64,000 bases of DNA from Acheta domesticus (GCA_031308135.1 JAHLJT010002630.1:103318071-103382070); one strand, 5' to 3'. Counted from the first letter of the stretch, positions 9,020-20,544 are shown. A program made the numbers and translations. Notes: a model not told the origin generated them from the sequence alone.

Positions 9020-9765
9020 TGTAACGTCACAGCACTGGGCTCGACAGACAGATCCTCCGTCATGCAGGGGTCGAGCTGGCGGCATCCGGACCTCTCAAGT
9101 CGTGCAGTGGGAGGGGTTGTCTTCTGGGGCCGCGCGGCGGCCGGACCTCGGTCTCTGCAGGGTGCGAGCCGGGGGCGTGCCTGGAAGGCGTGTCTGGGGG
9201 GCGTGTCTGGGGGGCGTTGTCTGGGAAGGCGGCTGTCAGTTCGCACAAGGGAATGATGCGTGACGATAGAACTCGGCCTGCAGATGGCGGCAGGCCCTAT
9301 GTGCAGACGGTCAAAATCTCAGTCATGAGAACACGTGGGCCGCGGGTCGGCTGCGTGGGAGGTCGGTCAAGTGACCTTTCACGGAGGCCAGCGAAGGAAA
9401 CGGTCAATCATTCGAGTCTGAGCCGAATCGAGGTGTGGATGAACCACACTTGCGCCAGGGCGGTGCGGAGACGAGCGGGGGCTCGTGAGGGCAATCCACG
9501 TGTTGGAACGCCGTTGTGGAAGAAGTATTCCACGTGTGACTGTGGTCACGGGGGTGTTACGCTGTGTGCGGGCACTCGTTGAGGAGTGGCGAGGACTACA
9601 ACTCAGACAGATCTTCAATCGACTAAGGATCGTTTCTGCGATCAGGCGAACAGAGGTCTTCCAGAGCAGTGAGAACTGTGTACTTTGTGTAAATAACTGT
9701 ACAATAAACTTGTATATAGCAAAAGCTCAGGTCTGTAATAACCGTAGTGTTCCCACGACGTCACA
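9020..9765 (+). mobile_element. Putative solo LTR
   Basis: The segment starts TGTAACGTC and ends GACGTCACA, a near-perfect short terminal inverted repeat of the TG...CA type. It is CpG-rich over most of its length and has AATAAA at 9703-9708 followed by about 57 bases to the end, as in the R-U5 part of an LTR. No gag, pol or second LTR is nearby. The flanking bases (ATAT and ATAG) are only weak evidence for a target duplication. Confidence 0.6.
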
Positions 9766-10094
9766 ATAGTAAATGAAAATCTGTTAATGCGATGCATGAA
9801 GTTAATTATGGCAATTTTTTCACATTGTACTCAGTTTTCGGTATCTAATATCTCATCTCATTTTTAATTACCAGAAAGTAATAACAATTTCGGAGTCTTC
9901 TGTTGAGAGTACATGCAAAGTATCCAAACTATTGGCACAAACAATTTAGGGTAAACTTAATGATTGATACACTTGATTAAAGAGAGATTGTTGCGTCTGG
10001 ACAATCTTAACAAGAAAAATAATACACTCGACGATTTTAGCTAGTTTAGTTAGTACCGATGTACAATACAAATCACTGTATGGTATGTTTATAG
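9766..10094. other. ABCA intron, last part
   Basis: AT-rich sequence leading to the acceptor GTTTATAG at 10094. Nothing else is visible. Confidence 0.5.
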
Positions 10095-10288
10095 CATGGA
10101 GGAATGCGAAGTTCTATGCACAAGATTGGCAATCATGGTAAATGGAACTTTTGAGTGTTTGGGGCCAATACAACATTTGAAGAATAAATTTGCTGAAGGA
10201 TACACACTGATTATCAAAGTGAAAGAAGGGGACGATGTTCCGCAGAGAATCAATACAGTTAAGGATTTCATTGCCAGAACTTTTCCAG
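10095..10288 (+). CDS. ABCA transporter exon following the H-loop
   Basis: The 194-base exon joins in phase to the exon ending at 5137, completing TTHS. It reads MEECEVLCTRLAIMVNG, then a Gly-x-x-Gln-His-Leu-Lys segment (QHLKNKFAEGY) and an Ile/Val-rich strand. This is the standard ABCA sequence after the H-loop of the C-terminal nucleotide-binding domain: SMEECEALC, then the MVNG strand, then LKxxFGxGY. The donor is CCAG|GTAAC. The preceding intron of about 5 kb is swollen by mobile elements. Confidence 0.95.
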
Positions 10289-11377
10289 GTAACTATTGAC
10301 TCAGATATATAATAATACCGTCAGAGAAAAAGCTAATCTTAAGAATATTATTAAAACAGTGTAATTAAATTCATCAGGCACTTTTCAAATATTTGACTCA
10401 GAAAGTAAAGGACTAAATTATTTAAATGGCTGTTGAAAGTGAATTATTTACTTTTTCAGTACTGCTGACCATTTTGGTCAGTATATTACCACTTCGTTTT
10501 TCTCCATACGAGTACATGGATAATATATGTACAAATGTACAATTATAACCAATTAATTATTTATCAACATTTAAAATGTTAGCTAACGATATCAATCATT
10601 TCAACACTATATAATACACTTGGACCTTTCAGTGCCGATTATTTTTCTGTTAAAACATATTTTAGATGAATATTAAAGAAATACAATAGACTTACCTAGA
10701 ATAGAAATACAATAGATCACAAGCCGTCGTGGATGATGCAAGAGCGGGAGTCTAGAGCGCCAATTTAAATGTATTCTAGAATACACTTCATATCAGTTCT
10801 GAATATTTTTCTTCGTAATCTTACAGATAAAAAAACGTCGAAAAATATTTCCATTTATTTTTAGAATTTATATATATTTACATTAATACACATAAATCAT
10901 TTAAAATATTTATTGAACACAACCTACAAACATTTGATACACTTAGTGTAGATGGCGTTGATACTATTAACGGATTCTAGTGTAAGCCAATGCGATGATT
11001 TCCTCAGAGAATATTACTCGACTGTTTCACCGTTTACGGGGAGAAACGAGGAAATGCTCCGCGCAGAAGGAGACGCCACGGTCTGCAGTGTCGTAGCGGC
11101 CGGTTTGAATTTCGCGCCCGGAAGTGTCTTTTAAACTCAATTTTCTCAATGACAAAATGTTTTTCGGAAAAACTGAACCTGCCATTCTTCATGACGTGCA
11201 ACACAGAATTTGATTTTTGTAACGGGAGCTTTTGGACACTTTGGCGCGTCAGCCTGGAATGGGCTCATGTCTACCGGCGACGTCCCTGCCTCGCGACCAA
11301 GGCTAAGGGGTTCGTTAGCATGTAGGCATCATTACGTAAATTATATTTTCTGAAATTATGTCGTTCTATTACTTTAG
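10289..11377. other. ABCA intron
   Basis: AT-rich intron of 1089 bases. A more CpG-rich block at about 10950-11330 stands out in composition and contains an open frame of 60 codons (10952-11134). It has no recognisable motif and may be a repeat fragment. Confidence 0.6.
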
Positions 11378-11529
11378 GAGCTGTTCTCAAACAGGAATAT
11401 CTTCGACTCTTAACTTATAACATTCCAAGGAAGACACATTCTTGGTCACAAATGTTTGGCATTATGGAAAAGGGAAAGAAAAATCTAGATATTGAAGATT
11501 ATTCTCTTGGGCAGACTACTCTAGAACAG
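11378..11529 (+). CDS. ABCA transporter penultimate exon
   Basis: Acceptor TTACTTTAG ends at 11377. The exon completes a Gly codon begun at 10288 and encodes VLKQEYLRLLTYNIP, then WSQMFGIMEKGK, then a stretch ending DYSLGQTTLEQ. The last block is the hallmark C-terminal motif of ABCA second halves (YSxxQTTLEQVF). CAG|GTATTT at 11529/11530 is a usable donor that splits exactly between LEQ and VF. If it is not used, the frame reads VFLRNFD and stops at 11551-11553. Confidence 0.9.
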
Positions 11530-11643
11530 GTATTTTTGCGAAATTTTGACTAGAAATTTTCTTTGGATTCCTAAATTATTTTCACTTAAATATTTTGGTT
11601 AATTTTGGTGAAAAGTTAATGTTTATGACTGCTTGTCTTCCAG

Positions 11644-11685
11644 GTCTTCATTCAACTTATAAGCTTCCAAAGAGTTCACAAATGA
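11644..11685 (+). CDS. ABCA transporter terminal exon
   Basis: After the acceptor TGCTTGTCTTCCAG (ending 11643) the frame resumes in phase 0 with VFIQLISFQRVHK and TGA at 11683-11685. The restored order LEQ-VFxxxxxxQR fits the usual ABCA C-terminus better than the read-through ending. The intron would be only 114 bases. This exon is short, so I infer it from splice sites, phase and family pattern rather than from coding length. Confidence 0.7.
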   Translation, partial: VFIQLISFQRVHK

Positions 11686-11973
11686 GCTATGAAACAAAAT
11701 AATTTCTCTCCGAGAAGTAAATGTGGAAGTGTTGAAATTATTCAAGCACAATACCTATTTGTTTTATTTTATTATTATACTTTTCATTTTATTTACATGT
11801 GTTTAAATTACTCTTTTACGGATTGCGAACGGTGTTTAGCTTGATGTTACGGAACGTATATTTATACATAATTAAATTCTGCTTTCCCCGATTATTTTTC
11901 CGAAGGCACTTTGTTCCGAGCCTTCGGTAGAAGAATTGCTCCGTTGCTACGAACCACGCAGCTAACGGATTTG
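11686..11973. other. Presumed ABCA 3' untranslated and downstream sequence
   Basis: AT-rich. No perfect AATAAA was spotted close to the stop, so the polyadenylation site is not assigned. Confidence 0.4.
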
Positions 11974-12072
11974 TCGACAAAGTGTCGAGCAGTTATTTAT
12001 CGACAAAGTGACGAGCAATTATTTATCTACAAAGTGTCAAGCTGTTATTTATCGACAAATGTCGAACAGCTA
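11974..12072. repeat. 26-bp tandem repeat, four copies
   Basis: The unit TCGACAAAGTGTCGAGCAGT plus TATTTA is repeated four times with small changes. The first half contains an imperfect palindrome around TTGTCGACAA. It lies about 150 bases before the Penelope-like element. Confidence 0.8.
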
Positions 12073-12224
12073 TCACTCTAAGAGAAGTGATAAGCTTCGC
12101 CTATTCAGAGAAGCAGCGCTGCAGTGCATACTGGTGGGCATGGAGAAAACAACTAAATCTCGAAAATAAGCTCTTGTAACAATTTTCACTTATCACTCTC
12201 AGCAGTTATCACTCTCATCGCACA

Positions 12225-13420
12225 AACTGAACAAAGATTTCAAACAACACGTCAATTACACACCTCAGCACACAACACTCTACAGCTCTGATCTCATCAA
12301 TAAGATAAAGTATTTCCCAGTCCCCACCAACGCCAAACTTGTTTCTTTTGATGTGGTAAACCTCTTTTTTAGTGTGCCAACATCTGGCTGCGAGAATATA
12401 GTTCAAGACCTAATTGACAGATCACAGTGTGTAGTGTCCAACATAACTGAACTGTTTAACCTATTTTCTTGGTGCACAGATGCCAACTATTTCAAATTTA
12501 ATCACGAATTTTACATCAAGATTCTGAATTACAGATGGGTTTACACCTCTTACCTTTATTAGCTAAAATATTTATCCACTTCTAAAGATCTCCTTGACTG
12601 CCATAGATACGTAGACGACGAGTTGGCACTATGGACAGGAACCACCAGACAACTTAATAGTTTTACACAATATATCAACTCTACATCCCAACATGAAATT
12701 CGCCCCTGAAATAGAAAACGAACACAACTCTTTAATACAGGACCATCATGAATTCACCCACACAGACACAATCATATACAACACTTCACAACAGACCCTC
12801 CCACACACAAATATGCAGCCTCCCAAGCCATGGTACATCGGTTAATTTCAATACCCATGTCTCCAGAAAACACAAAAAACAAATAAATACCATAAAACAT
12901 ATAGTCAGGGTGAATGGATACGACTGTAATTTCATTAACAAATTAATAATAAAAAACAACACACTCAACATCCGCAAACACACCACTCTCACATCAATTG
13001 ACAAGAACACTACAGCCACGTACCTCTCCATGCCTTATGTAGGACTCCTTTTTCTTAAAACAGCCACCACACTCAATAAATTCGGGCTAGAAACTACCTT
13101 CCACAGCACACACACATTACAAAAAACACTAGCCAATCCCATCTATTTTATCACGAGGGGAGTATGCTCTCATTTGCAACAACTGCAGCGCCATATGCAT
13201 AGGACAAACTGGCCGAAAATTCACACAGAGAATCAAAGAACACGAAAAGCATGGAAAAACATTATCACAGTCTTACAATTCGCTGTTCACTTAAATGTAA
13301 ACAAAACCACATTTCACCAACCCGTTAATTTCCGTATTCTAGAAATTGAAAATAGGTACTGGCACAGAATAAAATTAGAATCCCTTCATATACATAACCT
13401 ACAAAACCACTTGTCTTAAC
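12225..13420 (+). pseudogene. Degenerate Penelope-like retroelement (RT plus GIY-YIG)
   Basis: An upstream part (12260-12560) encodes a segment with KLVSFDVVNLFFSVPT, matching the reverse-transcriptase core block of Penelope-like elements in which the first Asp follows SF. After frameshifts and stops, a downstream part near 13160-13260 reads CNNCSAICIGQTGRKFTQRIKEH, the CxxC-plus-IGQTGRxFxxRxxEH block of the linked GIY-YIG endonuclease. The order RT then endonuclease on the plus strand is as expected. The 223-codon frame at 12748-13419 is a different frame and a shadow. The element is dead. Confidence 0.82.
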
Positions 13421-14969
13421 AAACAAATCCCTGAACTGTCGTTACCTCTACTAAAATGAGCCCGACCTGTACACCCCTAACGCCACCCTCCTTCGCCCGC
13501 CCGTCTGCCCCTCACGCCTCCACAAGCAGCCTGCCTACCGCACCACTCCGGCCTCGCCACCCCGTCCGGCCGCGCCGCCCCCACTTGCTTCCGACCGGCC
13601 TTCGGTTTTCTTAAATGGTCGCACTCCACATTATCCTCAGAACTTCGTTTTCCGCCCAGACGCTGCAAGGTAAGTACGATCCCGTTTGCTTACGCGTCTG
13701 GCCTACTCATACTATTTTAACATTATATTTTTTGTAAATAATTTGTATAATTTATATTTCATGTATTCCTGTAATTCTTCAGATAGCTCTGTTGATGATG
13801 TGTATGCTATTAAAATGATCTTAAGCTTAAATATATATTTGATACCATCTTTTGACAACATATTTTATTTCTTTATATGATACACCGTCTATTATGATCT
13901 ATCCATTGCTGATAAGAAAATCATATAGTTCCATTAAAAAATTAATTAAATATCTGGAAAGAAATTATCAACAATATCTCTCCTGCATATTTCGCGCCCC
14001 ATGAATCTGCACTGTTGTGCGAAAACTGCACTTCGATATTCTTTCCCTACATTTAATATTCGGTTTTTTTCGATTACGATTTTTTTCATATTTTTTTTTT
14101 AATTTCGTGAACTGTTAAGACGTCATGGATGAGGCCTAAAGTTGGTGGACACCTTTATTATCATGCACAAACGAGACGAATATCGTTCAGGAGTTGCACA
14201 TGCCAAGACATAGGAGGCATAATTCACTCAAGCAAATTATTTCTTTTATATACCGATATCACATATTTACAGTATCCGTCGGTCCTCCCTCCTCGTGGGG
14301 TGTGGCGGACGTCCAAATTCTGCATGTAGTGTGTGCGTGCCTTCTCTAATCCATTGCCGCCAACAGCGGGTCTAACTGGACAACCGGCAGTCGAACGCGT
14401 CGCTTAGGCATAGTGTACGTGCAGGTGAAGCTCTGGGTACGTTACCCGATGTCGCAATGGCCGGTGCGGCCGTTTGTGGCCCACTTATCTAGACCGCTAG
14501 GCACGACGTCATGCACCAACCCCCGACCCCCCAGTGCACGGCCGACCGTGAAAACGAAATCATTCGCTCAACAAATGGTGTGCAAAATATCCACAGAGTT
14601 TGCAGTGAATCAGTAGGGTCCTTCGGAGTGCAGCATTTTTTATACCGATAAGTGTACATTAACACCCATTTTAAATTATTAATAAATTGATCGGTTTAAT
14701 AATTAATTTAACTTCCTTGCCTTTAACATTACATTTTGTTTACTAACCTGCTCAAAAGAGCATTTACAGTACTCAATGTACTATGAAAATTGTCCTCCTA
14801 GTTTTCTTGCAAATGCTTCAACTTGTCCAGGATATAAATTAACTGGTTGAAATTTCCGATCACTCTAGGGAAAGTATTATTTTCCAGCATTATCAATGCA
14901 ATATCATAACTGTACATTCTGACTTGAAAATTTCAGCGACTCACTTCTAATAAAGAAAATACTGGCACA
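13421..14969. other. No gene seen
   Basis: A C-rich patch at 13480-13580 and another GC-richer block at about 14270-14620 interrupt AT-rich sequence. Neither shows a recognisable domain or convincing splice pairing. Confidence 0.45.
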
Positions 14970-15612
14970 CAGTGGCGGCTCTACCATAAGGTCACATGGT
15001 CACGTGCCCTCCCACTTGTAAAGGAAAATATTAATAGTGGACTGAAATGCGTGTCATATTATCGAGTAATAATTCTAGAGAATTTACGTTAAGGTTTTCA
15101 CTGGCGATATCGATACTATTTCACAGCGCAGATAACGAGGTAGTTGTGGCAACAGGGCGAAGTCCGCAAGCTTCGTGTGACCAGCTCCCTCCCGTTCAGC
15201 AAAGCTTTTCCTCATAGTGCGAGGAAAAAAGGGAGGGGGTAATGCTCCCTTAAGGCCCTTCACGGTCACAAGTTTTTTGTGACTGCCACTGCAAGCGCCA
15301 CTTTACAGATGTACAAACAACGCTCGTAGTGTCTGAGAAATGAAATGCTGATTAGCTCAGGACTCGCGTAATCTTAATAATATCAGCAGCTGTGATTCTG
15401 TGAGATTTTTTTTTCTTGATCGTGAGCGTTTGTTGTTTCAATTGAATTGTTCTCTCTTCTCACTCAGCCTAGTTAATATGTGAGAAACCAATGAGGAATT
15501 TCAAGTGTTTTTCAGTTTACAGCGCCTCAACTTCAAAATAAAATGTTTATTAGTTATTTTCTAGCTTTTTGTTTTGTGCCCTACCTGTCCTGAAGTATAG
15601 GAGCCGCCACTG
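14970..15612. mobile_element. hAT-like non-autonomous element with perfect 8-bp target duplication
   Basis: The ends CAGTGGCGGCTC and GAGCCGCCACTG are perfect inverted repeats with the CAG start usual in hAT elements. The 8-bp duplication CTGGCACA flanks it exactly (14962-14969 and 15613-15620), which is the hAT target length. No transposase is encoded in the 643 bases. Confidence 0.92.
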
Positions 15613-16100
15613 CTGGCACAGGTAAAACACAATCCAATCCTAGTAAGGCACGGTGTTCACTCTACACTGTACCCAATCGTGCATTCTTTATCTGCTACCA
15701 ATATTGATTCTATCTTCTTTTGATGAAGAACAGCAAAAGACCTCTTTCCATCATAGTTTGATTCATTTTCTAAGCTCTCTGATAACGCCCTTCAAATTTT
15801 CTTGAACGTTCAGACTGTCTTTTGGATTTACATGCAGAACACACTGTCAATTTCGTGGAGATGGTTCCGTCCTCGAGTCTCTGTCGTCCCATAGTACACT
15901 GTAGTACAAATTATATGTCCCATAGTACAAAGTCCTTTAGTGACTTTTCATCAGAGCATAATGACTTGCGGGGAATTTTCCCTTTTTATCAAAGTGAACT
16001 GCACTCTCCATCAAACAAATCAGAATCAATAAACAGGTAAAACAATTATTTCTCTTCAATGTTATGTGTCAAGAATGCTTAACGACCATAAATATTAATT
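15613..16100. other. No gene seen
   Basis: AT-rich sequence between the hAT element and the long inverted repeat. The short frame at 15822-16040 has no recognisable features. Confidence 0.45.
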
Positions 16101-17300
16101 TGGAGTCAGGTTAACAGGGCTTGGTCCGTGGAACAGAATTACTTTACACCATCATTGTTTGGCAAAATTTCAGACTATATTTCTATCCAAAAAAAAATAA
16201 ATTAATATACCCTATTCAGATACAGTGAAAGTACATTTAAATTTACATATATGCAAGTTACATACCTTACAACTTCCAATTGATTGTATACATAATAACT
16301 GCTACATGATGTGGATACTGAGGTACCTCACAGGTAGTGAGGAACATTCATACGTCTACATCACACAACCAAATACCATGACTTAAACCAGTAGAATGTT
16401 GGGTGGTGAGAAAGAACTGTTAGCTATGAACTAAAGTTTAATTTCTGGTCTATAATAAATTATAATCGCTGGTGAGTACAGTTTTTTTTTGTATATTATT
16501 TATACAAAGTCTATATTAATATTGCCACTTGTTTTGTTTATATATTTATTTGTTTATTTTCCCCTTTCTTTCTACATGCCACAGTAAAATTAAAAGTTGT
16601 TTGGACACTTTTTTTTAACTATATATAGAATCGCCAATGGGACATACCAATACCAGAAACCAACGATATGAACTTGATTTACACATAACTTACAAACCAA
16701 CAACAAAACTCAACAATATTGACAATCATAAGAATCAATTAAATTTAACTATTGACATTGAAATTACCAAATTTGTCTGTATTATTGGTATCCCTTAAAT
16801 TTATTTATTTATTTTACTCAAAAGAGAAATGCCAACAAACAGGAAACGGATATGATACATGATAAAAACAGAATAAAAACCAAAACAGTATAGAGAATGA
16901 TGGAAATTAATTAGTAATACATATTGGCAAAAAACAATTAAATTGACATTCTTATAAATACTAAATTAATATGGACATAATTAGATTAAGAAAAGGAAAA
17001 AACACTTTATGTACTGTACTAATTAATACTTTATAATACATTTCGTAACCAAATTACATATATTATAGGTCTAAAAATGTCACCCATGTTGTGAGGAGAA
17101 TATATAATAAAAATATTGTGTGGAATGGAATGCATCAAGAAACTCCTACATGAAGTCATAGTATGACCTAGTGGAGGAGTTAGGAATTGGAAATAGAAAA
17201 GACCAATGAATGGTAGTTAGAGATATTTAAGACTGGTATTGGGAGATATTATAAATATTGTTGTTTCTCTATTTGTTCAAGAATAATTATTTAATACAGA
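16101..17300. repeat. Left arm of a 2.9-kb inverted repeat
   Basis: From TGGAGTCAGGTTAACAGG onward this arm is, by eye, matched almost throughout by the reverse complement of 17800-19040. The arms meet a spacer of about 500 bases carrying a Penelope-type endonuclease fragment. The arms are noncoding. Penelope-like elements can carry terminal repeats in inverted order, which would explain the structure. Confidence 0.9.
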
Positions 17301-17339
17301 ACCCCCCAAATCCTACAAGTCTATTGTTTATGTGGAAGG

Positions 17340-17770
17340 TTTATCGGAGCCATAGGGTAAAATTCTCCAAGCCGATAAGTCTTCTATAGCCTTCTCCAAT
17401 AAAAGAACCCTAAACAATATTTTGTTTAGCAAAACTAAAGACAGGATTCCAATAGAGAACAACAGCAACCTGGTTTACTCGTTACCATGTGAGAGTTGCG
17501 ATAAAGTTTATATTGGAGAAACAGGACAATATCTGAAAAAAAAAAAGGTATTACCAACATAAATATGATGTGAAGAAAGACTCTCCCACATGTGCCCTAG
17601 CTCAACATACTAAATCAACCAGCCACTCCTTTAAATTCACTGCTACTCAGATTTTGGACAAAAAGTAAGTTATAAAAAAAGACTTATTAAAGAAATGATC
17701 CACAGTAATAAACAACACAGTCACCAAAAAAACAGACACAGACAATTTCAGCAAAATATGTCAACCTAAT
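17340..17770 (+). pseudogene. Penelope-like GIY-YIG endonuclease fragment
   Basis: Reads NNSNLVYSLPCESCDKVYIG, then ETGQYLKK, then (after an A-run frameshift near 17550) QHKYDVKKDS with CALAQHT and SHSFKF. This is the CxxC, VYIGETGQ, and H-rich arrangement of the C-terminal endonuclease of Penelope-like elements. The catalytic Arg region is disturbed by the poly-A slip. No RT domain is present upstream, because the left inverted arm occupies that place. It appears to be a 5'-truncated element lying between inverted terminal segments. Confidence 0.88.
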
Positions 17771-17799
17771 CCATAGTCCAAACAGTTTCCCTCAGTCTC

Positions 17800-19040
17800 G
17801 CGTTAAATCATTTTCTTGAACAAATACAGAAACTACAATAATTATAATATCTCCCAATACCAGTCTTAAATATCTCCAATGACCATCCATTGGTCTTTTC
17901 TATTTCCAATTCTCAACTCTGCACTAGGTCATACTACGACTTCATGTAGGAGTTTCTCGATGCATTCCATTCCAGATAATATTTTTATTTTATATTCTCC
18001 TCACAACATGGGTGACATTTTCTGACCAATAATATATGTAATTTGGTTGCAAAATGTGTTATAAAGTATTAATTAGTACAGTACATAGAAATGTTTGTTC
18101 GTTTTCTTAATCTAATTATGTCCATATTAATTTAGGAATTTTAAAAATGTCAATTAAATGGTTTTTTGCCAATATGTTTATACTAATTAATTTCCATCAT
18201 TCTCCATACTGTTTTGGTTTATATTCTGTTTTTATCATGTATCATACCCGTTTCCTGTTTCTTGGAATTTTCTTTTTAGTAAAGTAAATAAATAAATTTA
18301 AGAGACACCAATAATACAGACAAATTTGGTAATTTCAATGTCAATAGTTAAATTTAATTGATTCTTATGATAGTCAATATTGTTGAGTTTTGTTGTTGGT
18401 TTGTAAGTTTATGTGTAAATCAATGTGTATGTGTTGTTGGTTTCTGGTATTGGTATGTCCCATTGGCGATTCTATATATAGTTAAAAAAAGTGTCCAAAC
18501 AACTTTTAATTTTACTGTGGCATGTAGAAAGAAAGGGGAAAATAAACAAATAAATATATAAACAAAAAAGTGACAATATTAATATAGACTTTGTATAAAT
18601 AATATATAAAAAACTGTACTCAACAGCTATTATAATTTATTATAGACCAGAAATTAGAATTTAGTTTATAGCTAACAGTTCTTTCTCACCACCCAACATT
18701 CTACCGGTTGAAGTCATGGTATATGGTTGTGTGATGCAGACGTATGAATGTTCCTCACTACCTGTGAGGTACCTCAGTATCCACATCATGTAGCAGTTAT
18801 TATGTGTACAATCAATTGGAAGTTGTAAGATATGTAACTTGTATATATGTAAATTTAAATGTTCTTTCACTGTATCTGAATAGGGTATATTAATTTTTTT
18901 TTGGTAGTTTAATGTAATATAGTCCTCTCTATCGGTTGTATATAGCCCTGAAGATGGAAATATATTATCTGAAATGTTGGCAACCAATGATGGTGTAAAT
19001 TAATTCTGCTCTACTGGCCAAGCCTGTTAACCTGACTTCA
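17800..19040. repeat. Right arm of the 2.9-kb inverted repeat
   Basis: Reverse-complementary to 16101-17300, ending CCTGTTAACCTGACTTC. Small substitutions and indels show that the arms have aged since they formed, or come from two related copies. The frame at 18661-18987 (minus) is mirrored by sequence in the left arm and is not a gene. Confidence 0.9.
18945..18985 (+). other. Degenerate hammerhead-like Penelope terminal motif
   Basis: CCCTGAAGATGG, then an 11-base loop, then CTGAAATGTTGGC resembles the CTGAAGA...GAAACGT(C/T)GG motif that marks Penelope-like terminal repeats and carries remnants of a hammerhead ribozyme. The core bases differ from an active hammerhead (CTGATGA...GAAA), so it is probably inactive. 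A reverse-complement relic lies in the left arm near 16165. Confidence 0.4.
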
Positions 19041-19617
19041 AAAAAATGATTTCTGTTAGATCTTTAAAATCACCCACACCAGAAAAAATAAAACAATATT
19101 GTGAAAGAAATATAAATCTATACTTCCATCAAGTTTCATTTTTAATTCTTGATTTTAAAGAAAGTTCCCCTCAAGAAGGTTATATCACAAAAATTTCACC
19201 GAAATAGGAATGACAATACTTACATTCGATAAATGAATGATTGGCCTGTAAACAAAAAGCCATCTTCATCGGTATCAAGCAACTATTAATACTTCTAACT
19301 GTTACTGCGAAAGCATTTAGGTTTGTTTGCGTAATCTTGATTGCATTGATTGATGACAATTACATAAATGATTATGCAAATACTCTTCATCAGTGAGCGC
19401 AAACCACGGTGTGCACAAAATATACATATAGGAGAGAAAAACAAAGACTTCTGTGCGTGACGTCACAAAGATCGCCTCCAGCACCGAGTAATCTAGTTGA
19501 TATCGAATAATGTCGATAAGCGCCGGACAACCAAAAATGTAATAGTATGTCCAAAAGTATCTCAGCAAGTAGACTGCGGTATGAGGAACGATTCTTTCAA
19601 AATTTTAGTTTTTAACC
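19041..19617. other. No gene seen
   Basis: AT-rich sequence between two mobile elements. No domain or splice pairing is recognisable. Confidence 0.45.
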
Positions 19618-19625
19618 CTCGGATA

Positions 19626-20397
19626 AAGGGCCATCTTTAGGCACAGGCAGACGAGGCTCGTGCCTCAGGGCCCCCATGATCAAAGGGCCCCCACAGATAA
19701 TACAAAATATATAACAAAACTGAACTAGTGGTGCTAGAACAGCACATACTTTCCCGAATTATAAAAAACAGCTACGCAATATTAAGATATTGCATTTTCT
19801 GCGCTACTAACATCTTAGCTATTGAGTTTTTCATTCATATCGCGCAAATAATTATATCCATCAAATTTCAGTATTGCTGAATGGCTGGTTAATATCAAAG
19901 GCAATGTTTTCCAGGAGTGAGGTTTTTTTATTTGCTCCCAGAAGACACACAGCAATGTACGAACTCGTGGTGGCTAATCGCGCGTTGTCACCAAGTTGCG
20001 CGCCTCTAGCTGTTATCGCAACTCGTAACAATGACATGTACTTAATTCCCAGGAATTCGCGAGCGCTAAGCGGAATTCCATTGTAGCCTCCGCATTGTCG
20101 ATAAGTTAAAGTGTGAGGAAGCAAAAATTGAATTAATATTGGCATTTCCAATAACAAATTATATTTAAATCAATTATTTTTATTTTCCTTATACATACGT
20201 ATATACATAGTATGTATAGTTTACTTTTCCGTATATGCACGTATATACGGAGTATTGTAAGAAGTGGCCGACATTTTTGTTTTAATTTTTGCAAAACCAG
20301 GCATTTTAACGAACATGAGATATGTTGTTGAACTAAGAATTAGGGGCCCCGAAATATCTGAGTGCCTCGGGTACTTTCAAACTCAAAGACGGCCCTG
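19626..20397. mobile_element. hAT-like element with 8-bp target duplication and nested family A remnants
   Basis: The left end AAGGGCCATCTTTAGG and right end CAAAGACGGCCCTG are imperfect inverted repeats. The right end gives the CAGGGCC start of many hAT elements. CTCGGATA (19618-19625) and CTCGGATG (20398-20405) form an 8-bp duplication with one mismatch. Inside, AACTAGTGGTGCTAGAACAG near 19725 and CGTATATACGGAGTA near 20240 resemble the two ends of repeat family A, so an internally deleted family A copy probably inserted into it. Confidence 0.82.
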
Positions 20398-20544
20398 CTC
20401 GGATGCAAACGTGGTGTAAATCTGACACCAGCATGTTTGTTTCTGATTATCTTCTACATTTTTTATCAGAGATCTGAGGCTGCGTGACATCTTTTATTAC
20501 AGTTTTATTCAACAAGCAGTTACAAGCAGTGATATTTTAGTTTC

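Noticed and set aside
9190..9769. Frames of 90-130 codons in the CpG-rich segment
   Set aside because: They lie inside the putative solo LTR and match no gag or other retroviral-type domain.
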